64,000 nt of DNA from Thermofilum sp. (GTDB lineage: Archaea; Thermoproteota; Thermoprotei; Thermofilales; Thermofilaceae). How positions within the stretch are numbered: the first letter of the stretch is position 1; each line of letters opens with the position of its first letter. The position numbers and the translations under genes were made by a program. Under the pieces are notes generated by a model, which was not told the DNA's origin, did not search any database, and was given only the letters and a program-made list of their open reading frames with translations. Positions 25,606 through 34,482 of the stretch are shown here, one piece after another. The DNA is taken from contig JAVYKX010000002.1 of the NCBI GenBank assembly GCA_038741495.1, positions 62,001-126,000 of the forward strand. The letters are read 5' to 3'.

Positions 25606-25732
25606 TGGTGGGGCCGCCGGGATTTGAACCCGGGATTCGGCGGACGCGCTAGCGACGCGCCCTCCACCAGCGCCCCAGGCTGGCCTCAGGGGCTACCCTC
25701 AGCCAATCCTAGCCAAGCTAGACGACGGCCCC
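25606..25732 (-). tRNA. tRNA-Pro(GGG) with two non-canonical introns, CCA encoded
   Basis: Acceptor GGGGCCG/CGGCCCC, discriminator A and an encoded CCA, T-arm CCGGG-TTCAAAT-CCCGG, D-arm with TTGG. The anticodon arm is CCAGC-CTGGGGC-GCTGG with anticodon GGG (25674-25676), read as proline. The gene is about 49 bases too long. About 21 extra bases (within 25684-25705) lie between the D-arm and anticodon stem, and about 28 (within 25634-25666) lie in the variable region; both fold as small helices (AGGG/CCCT; GGGCGCG/CGCGTCC). No intron is at the canonical 37/38 site. A TATA-like TTAAAG lies about 32 bases upstream. Confidence 0.85.
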
Positions 25733-25832
25733 CGCGGATGCTGCTCTAGGCGCCCCTTTAATCCTTTCGCCGCCACCTCGCACCTGTACCTTCTCCTAGA
25801 GAGGTGAAACTTTCGAGCATGGAGAGAATCTA

Positions 25833-25848
25833 TATTACCTTGGTAATA
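25833..25848. promoter_or_regulatory. Palindromic operator next to the HTH gene's TATA box
   Basis: TATTACC-TT-GGTAATA is a perfect 7-base inverted repeat. It overlaps the TATA-like CTATATTA (25829-25836) and ends 13 bases before the GTG of the HTH gene, so it sits across the promoter and start site of a leaderless transcript. A dimeric HTH protein could bind it and block its own transcription. Confidence 0.55.
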
Positions 25849-25861
25849 CGGCAGCGGTTCT

Positions 25862-26494
25862 GTGCAGCAAGCTTTGGTACAGGAGGAAATACTGGCATCG
25901 CTCACAGAAACTGAGAGGAGGATCGTGGTAGCGTACCTAAAGCAGCGTGGTAAAGCTCGCGATCTCGCGCACGCGTTAGGCGTGTCCGAGCGGACGGTCT
26001 ACAAAGCTCTCTACAAGTACAGGAAGCTTGCTCGAGAGCGAGGAGTAGATCCCTCCGCATTCTACCTTAGGGGGAGCTTCGGCTACCAACCCGATAACGG
26101 ACGCGACGAGCTCCAGCGCCCGCTGCTGAATTTCGAAGGCATAAAGCAGGAGATTATTGCTGAGCTCGTACCCGTAATAGAGGAAGCTGTAAGGCAGGCT
26201 GTGAAACAGAGCCTAGAAGAGCTTCTCTCGGGCCAGCGCGGGCGGGCGGCAGCGGCGAGCCCCAGCGCCTCTAATCATTTAAAGAGCGACAGCGATCAAA
26301 TTGCCAGGCTCATACTAACTATTGAGAAGCTTAACGAGAATCTCGTCAAGTTTGGGCAAGCGATTACCAATCTCTACTCTACCGGTACGCCACGCGTACA
26401 GCAGCATAGCTGGCAGAACCGTGCCCACGAGGACTCTCTTCCCAGCTTCGTCGTAGGCAATCCTTGGCTCGAGGTGCTATCGCAGAGATACTAG
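25862..26494 (+). CDS. HTH protein with an arcadin-2-like C-terminal tail
   Basis: Residues 10-55 form a helix-turn-helix (LTETERRIVVAYLKQRGKAR, then ALGVSERTVYKALYKYRK) like sigma-4/Resolvase-type domains. A helical segment (about 95-125) and a Ser/Ala-rich linker follow, then a coiled-coil-like stretch (about 140-170), and finally the tail SLPSFVVGNPWLEVLSQRY at the very C-terminus. The tail matches the end of the arcadin-2 candidate at 39775-40410 (LPxF, NPW, S, R in register). The start is GTG, about 30 bases after the TATA box. I infer a DNA-binding protein that contacts the same partner as arcadin-2, perhaps crenactin. The family is otherwise unknown to me. Confidence 0.75.
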   Translation: MQQALVQEEILASLTETERRIVVAYLKQRGKARDLAHALGVSERTVYKALYKYRKLARERGVDPSAFYLRGSFGYQPDNGRDELQRPLLNFEGIKQEIIAELVPVIEEAVRQAVKQSLEELLSGQRGRAAAASPSASNHLKSDSDQIARLILTIEKLNENLVKFGQAITNLYSTGTPRVQQHSWQNRAHEDSLPSFVVGNPWLEVLSQRY

Positions 26495-27579
26495 ACGCGA
26501 GTCTCAGCGAGAAGCCGGTTCACCTGCATCTGTACGCGAAAAGAGTTAAGACCTTCCGATTCAAGCGTAAACCCGTGAAGACAGCGGTCGACGCTCTTGC
26601 CGCTTATGGCGGCAAAGTGGAGAAACTTATGGAACAGAGCCTCTTGAGGCACGCGGACCCTGAGTTCGCTGACGCTATTCTTTACCCTATTAGAACTGGA
26701 GGAAAAAGGGTTCGCCCAGCGTTAACTATACTTTCATGTCTTGCTAGCGGCGGCTCTGAGGAGCAGGCTTACCCGGCTGCTGCGGCGGTAGAGCTAGTGC
26801 ACAATTACTCGCTCATCTTGGACGACATTATTGACCACAGCGAGGTTAGGAGGGGTCAGCCCACTCTCTGGAAGAAGTATGGGCTCAGCACAGCGATCCT
26901 GGTTGCGGTCCACTACAGGGAAACAGTGTCCGAGCTGCTAAACGAGACCCCCGACCCGAAGCTCTTCAACGAGATTGCAGCAAGGACGGTTAAGCTCATC
27001 GTGGACGGGGAAAGGCTGGACATCCTCTTCGAGCAGGCCGGCCGCAGCGACGAGCCTTACATCGTGAGCAACAGGCGCAGGCATGTATCGCTCAACGACT
27101 ACTTCGCGATGATCGAGCGGAAAACTGCTGTACTTATCCAAACCGCCTGCGAGTTCGGGGCCCTTTCGGCGAGAGCTCCTCCAGACTACGTTAGGGCTCT
27201 TAGCGAGTACGGCTACAGCCTCGGGATGGCCTTCCAGGTGGGAGACGATATCATAGACATCTTCGGCGTAGAGGAGAAGACGGGTAAAGTCGTGGGAGGT
27301 GATATCCGCGAACATAAGCTCGGGAACATAGTACTACTCTTAGCAGTAGAAGAAGGTAGTGAGAAGCTGCGCGAGATTCTCTCCAAAAATGACGTAACCT
27401 CCGAGGATATTAAAGAGGCTATTGAGCTTGTGCGGCGCACCTCCGCCAGGGAAAGAGCTGAGCGCATCAGGAACGATTACGTTCAGAGAGCCCTCAAAGC
27501 TCTCGAGCCTCTACCCGAGACAGAGTATAAGTCGATCCTGAGGGATGTCGCCGTCTTCATCATGAAAAGAGAGCACTGA
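26464..27579 (+). CDS. Isoprenyl diphosphate synthase (geranylgeranyl/farnesyl type)
   Basis: A trans-prenyltransferase that builds the C15/C20 chains for archaeal lipids. Seen are GGKRVRPALTIL (about residues 79-90), the first Asp-rich motif DDIID (120-124) and the second GDDIID (260-265). The residue five before the first motif is Tyr, which favours short products. The frame opens at TTG 26464 inside the HTH gene; a GTG at 26575 (VKTAVDALAAYGG) better matches the usual N-terminus, so the first 37 residues may be untranslated. It is followed 6 bases later by isopentenyl phosphate kinase. Confidence 0.9.
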   Translation: MARGAIAEILDASLSEKPVHLHLYAKRVKTFRFKRKPVKTAVDALAAYGGKVEKLMEQSLLRHADPEFADAILYPIRTGGKRVRPALTILSCLASGGSEEQAYPAAAAVELVHNYSLILDDIIDHSEVRRGQPTLWKKYGLSTAILVAVHYRETVSELLNETPDPKLFNEIAARTVKLIVDGERLDILFEQAGRSDEPYIVSNRRRHVSLNDYFAMIERKTAVLIQTACEFGALSARAPPDYVRALSEYGYSLGMAFQVGDDIIDIFGVEEKTGKVVGGDIREHKLGNIVLLLAVEEGSEKLREILSKNDVTSEDIKEAIELVRRTSARERAERIRNDYVQRALKALEPLPETEYKSILRDVAVFIMKREH

Positions 27580-27585
27580 TAAGCT

Positions 27586-28356
27586 ATGCTTGTCTTAGTG
27601 AAGCTGGGCGGCTCTGCAATCACTGACAAAGCTAAAGCCTTCAGTTTCCGAAGAGAAAGCGCTGAGATTTTCGCGGAGAAGATCAAGGCGCTGAGAGAGA
27701 TGGGCGTTAGCATTCTCATTGTCCACGGAGGGGGCTCGTTCGGCCACCCGGTGGCTCTACGGTACAGGCTCCACGAGGGTGGAAACCAGCCAGAGAAGCT
27801 TCTGGGCTTCGCAGAGACCAGGTACCGGATGACGGAACTGAGCCAGCTGCTGGTCCGTTCCCTCCTGGATCACGGCATTCCAGCCGTCGCTGTTCAAACA
27901 TCTGCGATAACGGTGGCTATGGATGAAGCTCTACACTACATGGATCTAGAGCCAATAGAGAGATTTCTGAAGATGGGGCTCGTGCCGCTCCTATGCGGAG
28001 ACGTCGTCCCGGATATCAAAAGAGGTATGTCTGTGCTCTCTGGTGATGCGATATCCGCTCACCTTGCGTGCAGGCTGAGGGCTTCGGCGCTAATCTTCGT
28101 GATGGGGGCGGGAGGAATATACACAAAACCTCCGAGCACTCCGGGAGCCGTTCTAGTGCGCGAGTTGAGAAGCGAGAGCGGCGTGATCCTCGGAGATGCA
28201 AGAGGCATTGACATCACAGGAGGCGTTGCAAAGAAATTACACTACGCGTTCGAAGCGGCTCGATGCGGTACTAGAGTAACGATCGGTGGGGTATCTCACC
28301 TTGTTGAAATGGCTCTGGGCTTAGACGCACCGTATACCACCGTTGTCCCCGGCTAG
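27586..28356 (+). CDS. Isopentenyl phosphate kinase
   Basis: It phosphorylates isopentenyl phosphate to isopentenyl diphosphate, the last step of the archaeal modified mevalonate pathway. This amino-acid-kinase fold shows KLGGSAITDK at the start (Lys6), HGGGSFGHP with the family's defining His (about residue 54), CGDVVPDIKRGMSVLSGD, and DITGGVAKKL. The 6-base gap after the prenyl synthase gene indicates an operon making the prenyl chain and its precursor. Confidence 0.93.
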   Translation: MLVLVKLGGSAITDKAKAFSFRRESAEIFAEKIKALREMGVSILIVHGGGSFGHPVALRYRLHEGGNQPEKLLGFAETRYRMTELSQLLVRSLLDHGIPAVAVQTSAITVAMDEALHYMDLEPIERFLKMGLVPLLCGDVVPDIKRGMSVLSGDAISAHLACRLRASALIFVMGAGGIYTKPPSTPGAVLVRELRSESGVILGDARGIDITGGVAKKLHYAFEAARCGTRVTIGGVSHLVEMALGLDAPYTTVVPG

Positions 28357-28407
28357 TCACGCGACTCTCAACGGGTGACCGAAACTTCAGCCGTGCCGCA
28401 TACTAGC

Positions 28408-28417
28408 CTTTTTAAGC
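28408..28417 (+). promoter_or_regulatory. TATA box of the yjbQ gene
   Basis: CTTTTTAAGC is centred 25 bases before ATG 28438, exactly the leaderless spacing. It lies inside a longer open frame and so argues against that frame's upstream start. Confidence 0.55.
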
Positions 28418-28437
28418 TACCGCAGACACGTATCCCG

Positions 28438-28851
28438 ATGCGCACGCATGTGAAAGTGCTCGAGCTTCGTACATCTGAGCGCTTTCAGCTGGTAGACATA
28501 ACTCGTGATGTTGAGAAGGTAGTTCAGGAGAGCGAAGTGAAGAATGGTATCTGTGTAGTGCACGCTCCCCATGCAACAGCTGCGGTGATACTGAACGAAC
28601 ACGAGAGCGGTCTCATCAGGGATATTCTGAACAAGTTGAGGGAACTCTTTCCACCAGACGCGGAGTACATGCACAACCGGATAGATGATAACGCTCATGC
28701 ACACATCGCTTCAGCGTTGCTGGGTTCTAGCAAGGTTTTACCTGTGGTAAACTCGCGGCTGGTTAGAGGTACTTGGCAGAACATTTTCCTCGTCGAGCTG
28801 GACGGGCCGAGAAACCGGCGGGAAGTTGTAGTACAAGTTTTAGGTGAGTAA
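28438..28851 (+). CDS. YjbQ/UPF0047 family protein
   Basis: A 137-residue single-domain protein with the family motifs ICVVHAPHATAAVILNEHE, then YMHNRIDDNAHAHIASALLG and LVRGTWQNIFLVELDGPR. The conserved His residues suggest a metal site. Bacterial members show weak thiamine-phosphate synthase activity, but the true role is unsettled. The start is set by a TATA box 25 bases before; a frame from 28375 would contain that TATA box. Confidence 0.85.
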   Translation: MRTHVKVLELRTSERFQLVDITRDVEKVVQESEVKNGICVVHAPHATAAVILNEHESGLIRDILNKLRELFPPDAEYMHNRIDDNAHAHIASALLGSSKVLPVVNSRLVRGTWQNIFLVELDGPRNRREVVVQVLGE

Positions 28852-28859
28852 AGCTCGCG

Positions 28860-30989
28860 TCAGGCCTGCGGCTTGAGGGTAACTTTGACGTCTACGGCGA
28901 GTCCTCCTTTACCCTTCTCATATACGAAGAAGGGGTTGATGTCGATATCCTCGATCTCTGGTATGTCTAGAGCTAGCTTTGAGAGCTTTATGAGAGACTG
29001 CACCACCGCCTCGTAGTCCGCGGGAGGTTCGCCGCGGTACCCTTTAAGCACTCTGTAGACCTTTGTCTCCTCGAGCATCTCATAAGCGTCCTCCAGGCTC
29101 AGGGGAGCTACCCTGAAGCTAACGTCCTTCATGAGCTCAACTAGCACGCCTCCCGACCCCACCATCACTAGAGGCCCGAAAATGGGGTCTCTGTGGACTC
29201 CAAGAGCGACCTCCCTCCCCTTCTCAGCCATCTTCCTCACGATGACGCCATTTACTCGAGCGTTGGGAACCTTCGAGGAAACATTCGAGAGAACCTTGTG
29301 ATACGCCTCAATGAGCTCTTCATCGCTGTTGATGTTCATGATTATCGCCCCTACGTCGCTCTTGTGGAGCACGTCGGGGGACTCAACCTCCACGACGACA
29401 GGGTAGCCCACTTCTCTCGCTACTCGCAAGGCCTCCTCCTCGCTGAGCACGAGTACCTTGGTGAGCACCGGTATCCCGTACGCTGAGACCAGCCTGGCGG
29501 CCTCCGATGAAGTTAGAGCCGCCCTGCCCTCCCCTACGGCTTTAGCGACTATCGCTTTAGCCGCTTCCCTGTCCCCGCTCACCTCTACGAGAGTCCTCTG
29601 GTCAAGCTTCCTGCGGAGATCGGAGTACCTGTACAGGGCAGCTAGAGCCGAGACGGCTTTCTCCGGGGACTCGTAGCATGGCACTCCTTTCTCGATCAGC
29701 TGGTTGCACGCTCGCTTAACCTCCTCGCCGCCTATCAGCGAGACAACTACCGGTTTCTTCACACCAGTATCCCTCATAGCCTTTAGAATCGCCTCAGCGA
29801 TCTCGCCGGGGTTTGTGATCGCTGTGTGGCAGTAGAGCACGACAACCGAGTGAACTCTCCTGTCCAGGAGGAGATCCTTAAGCGCGCCAGTGTAGCTCTC
29901 CGCATCCGCCATCCCCGTGAGGTCGATGGGGTTGAAGACGCTGCCAAAGGGCGGCATGTGCCTTCTGAGCTTCTGAGCTAGGTCGTCGGGGATATCCATC
30001 AGCTTTATGCCTGCCTTCTCCGCGGCGTCCGTCGCCATTATTCCCGCGCCTCCTCCGTTGGTCAAGATAACGACTCCGCCCCCCTCGGGTAGAGGAGAGT
30101 TAGCGAGAGCTAAAGCCCAGTCGAAGAGCTCGATGAAGTCGTTAGCTAGTAGGACACCACACTGCTTGAACGCTGCCTCGTAAGCCGCGAAGCTCCCGGC
30201 GAGCGAGCCTGTGTGCGATTTTATCGCCCCGATTGTCCTGGCACCCCTCCCGGCTTTCAAGACGATAACCGGCTTCACTCTGGCTACTCGCCTGGCGACC
30301 TCCACGAACCTCCTCCCATCGCTTATACCCTCTAGGTACGCTGTAATCACTCGAGTATGAGCATCTTCGGCGAACAATTCCAGCATGTCGACCTCGTCGA
30401 CATCAGCTTTATTCCCTAAGCTCACTAGGTCGGAGAGACCTATACCCATCATTCTCGTCCATCCTATGAGAGCTATACCCAGAGCACCGCTCTGCGTGAT
30501 GAAGGCAATGTTTCCCGGCCTAGGGGATGTCTGGCAGAAACTCGCGTTGACACCTTTCACCGTGTCGCAGATACCGACAATGTTGGGGCCTAGAATCCTC
30601 ATGCCGTACTTTCTGGCTATCTTGACCAGCGTCTCCTCGAGCTCAACGTTTCCGACCTCCTTAAAGCCGCTGGTAATAATCGCCGCAGCTTTAGCTCCTG
30701 CTTGGCCGGCCTCCTCTAGAACCTGAGGCACTACCGGCGCGGGCACAACTATGACCACTAGGTCTACACTCTCTGGGAGCTCGGAGAGAGACCTGTAGCA
30801 CCGCAGCCCTAGAATCTCCTCAGCGTTCGGGTTGACGGGGTATATTCGCTCACGCGGGAAGCCGCTTTCAAGCAGATTCTTAACTACCTGGTAGCCGATC
30901 TTGCCCGGATTGCGGGAAGCACCCACCACTGCCACGCTCTCTGGCCTTATAAGCTTGAATAGCCGCTCATCCATCGACATTTCGAGCAA
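28860..30989 (-). CDS. ADP-forming acyl-CoA synthetase, fused alpha-beta
   Basis: It converts acyl-CoA, ADP and Pi to acid, CoA and ATP, conserving energy in peptide and sugar fermentation. Order: CoA-binding Rossmann domain ([18 protein letters not shown]), two ligase domains with the phospho-His loop [11 protein letters not shown] (His259), and an ATP-grasp beta part from about residue 490 (AYGIPVLTK...[13 protein letters not shown]...[16 protein letters not shown]). Residue 534, usually Lys in PVVxK(I/V)xSP, is Glu here. The start could also be ATG 30974. It links functionally to the two 2-oxoacid oxidoreductases. Confidence 0.9.
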   Translation of the reverse strand: MLEMSMDERLFKLIRPESVAVVGASRNPGKIGYQVVKNLLESGFPRERIYPVNPNAEEILGLRCYRSLSELPESVDLVVIVVPAPVVPQVLEEAGQAGAKAAAIITSGFKEVGNVELEETLVKIARKYGMRILGPNIVGICDTVKGVNASFCQTSPRPGNIAFITQSGALGIALIGWTRMMGIGLSDLVSLGNKADVDEVDMLELFAEDAHTRVITAYLEGISDGRRFVEVARRVARVKPVIVLKAGRGARTIGAIKSHTGSLAGSFAAYEAAFKQCGVLLANDFIELFDWALALANSPLPEGGGVVILTNGGGAGIMATDAAEKAGIKLMDIPDDLAQKLRRHMPPFGSVFNPIDLTGMADAESYTGALKDLLLDRRVHSVVVLYCHTAITNPGEIAEAILKAMRDTGVKKPVVVSLIGGEEVKRACNQLIEKGVPCYESPEKAVSALAALYRYSDLRRKLDQRTLVEVSGDREAAKAIVAKAVGEGRAALTSSEAARLVSAYGIPVLTKVLVLSEEEALRVAREVGYPVVVEVESPDVLHKSDVGAIIMNINSDEELIEAYHKVLSNVSSKVPNARVNGVIVRKMAEKGREVALGVHRDPIFGPLVMVGSGGVLVELMKDVSFRVAPLSLEDAYEMLEETKVYRVLKGYRGEPPADYEAVVQSLIKLSKLALDIPEIEDIDINPFFVYEKGKGGLAVDVKVTLKPQA

Positions 30990-31063
30990 TTATCGTGGTG
31001 CGCTTTAAGAACAGCTGTTATCAAGAAAGATAGATACTAAAGCCCATTTTCGACAACTGACGT

Positions 31064-32116
31064 TTAAAGACCTGCTGCAATCTGCCGCTGACCGCTTCTC
31101 AAAGCTTTCAAGCGATGCAGAGTGATGTTCGGAGACTCTGGGAGCAGGCCCTCGGGGCGCTTCGCGAGAAGCAGGAGCAACCCTAAGCCGAAAACCACGT
31201 AGGCGAAGTAGTTTACATCTATAGGTAACCTGAGGAGAGGCTTTAGGAAAGAGAGAGTTTTATCGAGAGCTATGTAGACTCCAGCTCCGACAAGCGGACC
31301 CAGCGGGTTCCCGCGGCCGCCCAAGATCACGATCATCACGACCAGGAAGGTCTTTCCCACGGTGAAATCATCCGGGTTCACAGCACCCATGTAGAACGAG
31401 TACACCACCCCGGCTAGCGCTGCCATCACCGAGCCGATCACCAGCGTAGTGATTCTCATCTTAACAACGTCCCTGCCCAGAATCGATGCTGCGAGCTCAC
31501 TATCTCGGATCGCCCTGAGAACTCTGCCGTAACGCGATGCAGAAAGCTCCCGGAAGACAGCCCAGGTCAAGAGCATAAGTCCCCAAGCAAACGCGAACAA
31601 TGCGTAAGGCCTGAAGCTCCCTGCCCAAGCGAAAACGTCGACAACCCCAGCGCCAAACGTTCCCCCCACGATGTTCTCGTCGTTCCTCGCTATGACTCTA
31701 ACCGTCTCGCTGAATGCGATCAGGGTGATCCCTAAGTAATCCTCTCTCAGGCGAATAGCCGGGTAGGATGCTAAAACCCCTAGCAGGGCTGCTCCTGCTA
31801 CAGCGACTACTACAACAACCGCTAGTATTGACAAGCCGAGAAGCGGGTTCTCAGCCACCTGCTTGGTAACCATCGTTGCGTAGAGCCAAGACCGCTCCCT
31901 GAAGGATCCTTCCCAGCTCCACCCAAGCAGCCAAGTTCCAAGCCTGGCGCTCAAACCCCCTACGCTGAACGCTCCGACGGCGAAGAAAGCCGCTTTAGCG
32001 AAGTTCGGCAGCCCGAGCTCACCGTACTCGAGCTCCATAGAGATCGCAAGTATCGCGTACACGGAGTAAAGCACGCAAACATCCACGAGCATCGCTAGAG
32101 GATCCATCAACGTCAC
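31064..32116 (-). CDS. livM: Branched-chain amino-acid-type ABC permease LivM
   Basis: A 350-residue membrane protein with about 9-10 helices. The family core is YGELGLPNFAKAAFFAVGAF near the start and the EAA-like loop SRYGRVLRAIRDSELAASILGRD, which contacts the ATPases. ILGGRGNPLGPLVGAGVYI is a strong LivM marker. It is the last gene of the five-gene liv operon, its start overlapping livH by 4 bases. Confidence 0.92.
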   Translation of the reverse strand: MTLMDPLAMLVDVCVLYSVYAILAISMELEYGELGLPNFAKAAFFAVGAFSVGGLSARLGTWLLGWSWEGSFRERSWLYATMVTKQVAENPLLGLSILAVVVVVAVAGAALLGVLASYPAIRLREDYLGITLIAFSETVRVIARNDENIVGGTFGAGVVDVFAWAGSFRPYALFAFAWGLMLLTWAVFRELSASRYGRVLRAIRDSELAASILGRDVVKMRITTLVIGSVMAALAGVVYSFYMGAVNPDDFTVGKTFLVVMIVILGGRGNPLGPLVGAGVYIALDKTLSFLKPLLRLPIDVNYFAYVVFGLGLLLLLAKRPEGLLPESPNITLHRLKALRSGQRQIAAGL

Positions 32117-32997
32117 CTCTCCCAGATCGATGCCAGGCCCTTTGGCCGCGCAAGCAGAGTAGCGACTATGACGGAGAACGCGAGCAGCGGCCTGTACGCT
32201 GTACTGAGGCCCATGGAGGCCAGAAGGTATGCGAGTGCGCTCTCGGAAAATCCTATCACGTAAGCCCCAACGATGCTGCCTAGAAGGCTTTGAAGGCCTC
32301 CCAGAGTCACCGCGGCGAATAGCGTTAAGAGTATGAAGCTCCCCGTATCCGGGCTCACAACGAACCTGTACGGTATCATCGCGCCCGCGAGACCGGCGAA
32401 AGCACCCGCCAGGAACCAGCTTAGCGCCAGGATTTGCTTAGTGTTTATTCCGAGAGTCTCTGCCAGCTCCGCGCTTTCAGCGACTGCGCGCATCTTCACA
32501 CCGACTCTCGTATGGTATAGCAGGAGGTAGAGGGATACCAGAGCGGAGGTGGTGACGAACATTACAGCTAAGGGGTAGCCTTCGACCTTAAAGCCGGCCA
32601 GCTCTACAGTGATGTCTTTGAAGATGAAACCTCTGGAGTACACGCTTAGGCTAGCCTGCAGGTAGTCTGCGAGGATGCTCAGCAGAGCCCTGATGATGAC
32701 GTCTAGAGCCATGGAAGCAATCATGAGGGTAACGAGGCCGTGCCTTCTCAGAGGCTCGAAGACCAGGAGGTAGGAGGCTAGAGCTGCTAACCCCCCCAGT
32801 AGCGCCGACACTGGGAGGGCTGCGTAAGGGTGTACGCGCATCACAACACTCGTAATGAGGGCTGCGTAAGCCCCGATGGTCATGTAGTCCGCGTGAGCAA
32901 AGTTGCTGACCCGGGTAGTAATAATGCAGAGAGCGAGGCCTAGGCTGGATAGAGCTAAAAGGCTAGAGTAAGCTGCTGCCTCGACAAGCACTAGCAA
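32113..32997 (-). CDS. livH: Branched-chain amino-acid-type ABC permease LivH
   Basis: A 294-residue permease with about 8 helices. SNFAHADYMTIGAYAALI, YHTRVGVKMRAVAESAELAE (ATPase contact loop) and TLGGLQSLLGSIVGAYVIG are LivH motifs. The start is TTG 32997 or GTG 32991, 6 bases after the livF stop. Together with LivM it would form the membrane channel. Confidence 0.92.
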   Translation of the reverse strand: MLVLVEAAAYSSLLALSSLGLALCIITTRVSNFAHADYMTIGAYAALITSVVMRVHPYAALPVSALLGGLAALASYLLVFEPLRRHGLVTLMIASMALDVIIRALLSILADYLQASLSVYSRGFIFKDITVELAGFKVEGYPLAVMFVTTSALVSLYLLLYHTRVGVKMRAVAESAELAETLGINTKQILALSWFLAGAFAGLAGAMIPYRFVVSPDTGSFILLTLFAAVTLGGLQSLLGSIVGAYVIGFSESALAYLLASMGLSTAYRPLLAFSVIVATLLARPKGLASIWER

Positions 32998-33003
32998 GAA
33001 AGG

Positions 33004-33711
33004 TCACCCAAGCCCGAGGTACATTTTACCTAGGTCCTCGTTCTCCAGAAGATCTTCTGAGGGGCCGAAAAACTTCGCCTCCCCCGAGACCATGAGAAGT
33101 GCCTGACTACTCACTCTGAGAGCCATTGTGGCATTTTGCTCGACGAGCATTACGGTTAGACCGAGGTTTTCGTTGAGCTCCTTAACCTTTTGGAGCAGCA
33201 TCGAAGCTAGCTTCGGCGCTAGAGCTGCAGTGGGCTCATCGAGCAGAAGAAGCTGTGGCCTGTGAAGCAGGCTCATCGCCAGGGCGACCATCTGCCGCTC
33301 TCCCCCGCTCAGCGTCCTCACCTTTCTGTCCATGAGGCTCTTCAGCTCTGGTAAGATTTCCAGCACCTCGCTCAACCTCGATTCTTCGACGCTTCGGGGC
33401 AGCGTCGAAGCTGCTAGGAGCAAGTTTTCGCGAACCTTAAGGCTCTCAAACGTACTCCCAACTTGTGGAAGGTAAGACATGCCTAGCAGAGCCCTCCTGT
33501 AGGGGGGCTCTCGAGTTATCTCCCTACCATTGAACTTCACGGCACCTCTGAACACTCTCGCAAGTCCGAAGATCCCCTTGAGGAGAGTACTCTTTCCGCT
33601 GCCGTTCGGCCCGACGACCGCCAGGATCTCGCCTCGAGATAATTTGAAGCTGATCCTGTGAACTATCTCTATTGAGCCGTACCCTACGGAAAGGTCATCA
33701 ACCACCAGCAT
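33004..33711 (-). CDS. livF: ABC transporter ATPase LivF
   Basis: A 235-residue ATPase: Walker A GPNGSGKSTLLKGI, Q-loop MSYLPQVGSTF, signature LSGGERQMVALAMSL, Walker B LLLLDEPTA, H-loop VEQN (Gln in place of the usual His, as normal for LivF). It pairs with LivG to energise uptake. Confidence 0.93.
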   Translation of the reverse strand: MLVVDDLSVGYGSIEIVHRISFKLSRGEILAVVGPNGSGKSTLLKGIFGLARVFRGAVKFNGREITREPPYRRALLGMSYLPQVGSTFESLKVRENLLLAASTLPRSVEESRLSEVLEILPELKSLMDRKVRTLSGGERQMVALAMSLLHRPQLLLLDEPTAALAPKLASMLLQKVKELNENLGLTVMLVEQNATMALRVSSQALLMVSGEAKFFGPSEDLLENEDLGKMYLGLG

Positions 33712-33716
33712 TCGGA

Positions 33717-34478
33717 TCAGCCTGCCGCCAGGTACGCTGATAGGACACGGGGGCTGCCTACAACCTCTTGGGGGGACCCTTCGGCAATTACCACACCTCT
33801 GTGAAGCACGTAAACGTAGTCGGCGTAGCTCAGCGCTATGTCGAGTCGATGCTCCACGAACAGTACGCCCAGACCCTCGCCCGCTAAGCGCCGAAGACTG
33901 CTCATTATCCTTCGAGCAAGCGAGGGATTTACCCCCGCGAGTGGCTCGTCGAGGAGAAGCACATCCGGTTCCCCCATAAGTGCGCGGGCAAGCTCTAGCA
34001 GCTTCATCTGTCCTCCGCTAAGTTTTCCAGCTGGCTTATCCCACACCTCTCCTAAGCCTACCAGGTCTAGGATTTTCCAGGCTCTCTCCAGGGCCTCTTC
34101 CTCTTCCCGGATCCAAGAGCGGCTCAGGAGCATGTTGAGGGGCTTCTCTTCCTCGTAGAAACGCAGCGGGACGAGCAGGTTCTCTAGCACGCTTAGGCTC
34201 CGGAAGGGCAGCGGGGTCTGGAAAGATCTAGCTAGGCCGAGCCTAAACCTTTCGTGAGGGGGAAGCTCAGTCACGTCAATTCCCTTGAAAAGCACCCTCC
34301 CCCCATCGGGGCTCAGCACTCCGCTCAGGATGTTCAGTAGAGTGGTTTTACCGCTACCGTTCGGTCCAGCAAGCAGGGTCAAGCGGCCTCTGCTTACACT
34401 TGTTGAAACATTCTCGAGTACTCGAAAGCCTCCGAAACTCTTGCTTACCTGGAGCGCTTCGAGAAGCGGCCCCCTCAT
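33717..34478 (-). CDS. livG: ABC transporter ATPase LivG
   Basis: Walker A AGPNGSGKTTLLNIL, ARSFQTPLPFRSLSVLENLL, signature LSGGQMKLLELARAL, Walker B VLLLDEPLAGVNP, and VEHRLD are all present. LivG is the partner ATPase to LivF. I chose ATG 34478 (MRGPLLEALQV), 4 bases beyond the livK stop; the longer frame to 34523 would lie within livK. Confidence 0.92.
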   Translation of the reverse strand: MRGPLLEALQVSKSFGGFRVLENVSTSVSRGRLTLLAGPNGSGKTTLLNILSGVLSPDGGRVLFKGIDVTELPPHERFRLGLARSFQTPLPFRSLSVLENLLVPLRFYEEEKPLNMLLSRSWIREEEEALERAWKILDLVGLGEVWDKPAGKLSGGQMKLLELARALMGEPDVLLLDEPLAGVNPSLARRIMSSLRRLAGEGLGVLFVEHRLDIALSYADYVYVLHRGVVIAEGSPQEVVGSPRVLSAYLAAG

Positions 34479-34482
34479 CCCC

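Noticed and set aside
25606-25732. Class II tRNA (Leu or Ser) with a long variable arm
   Set aside because: The anticodon arm with GGG, the CCGGGTTCAAATCCCGG T-arm and acceptor stem fit proline; the extra bases fold as small intron helices instead.
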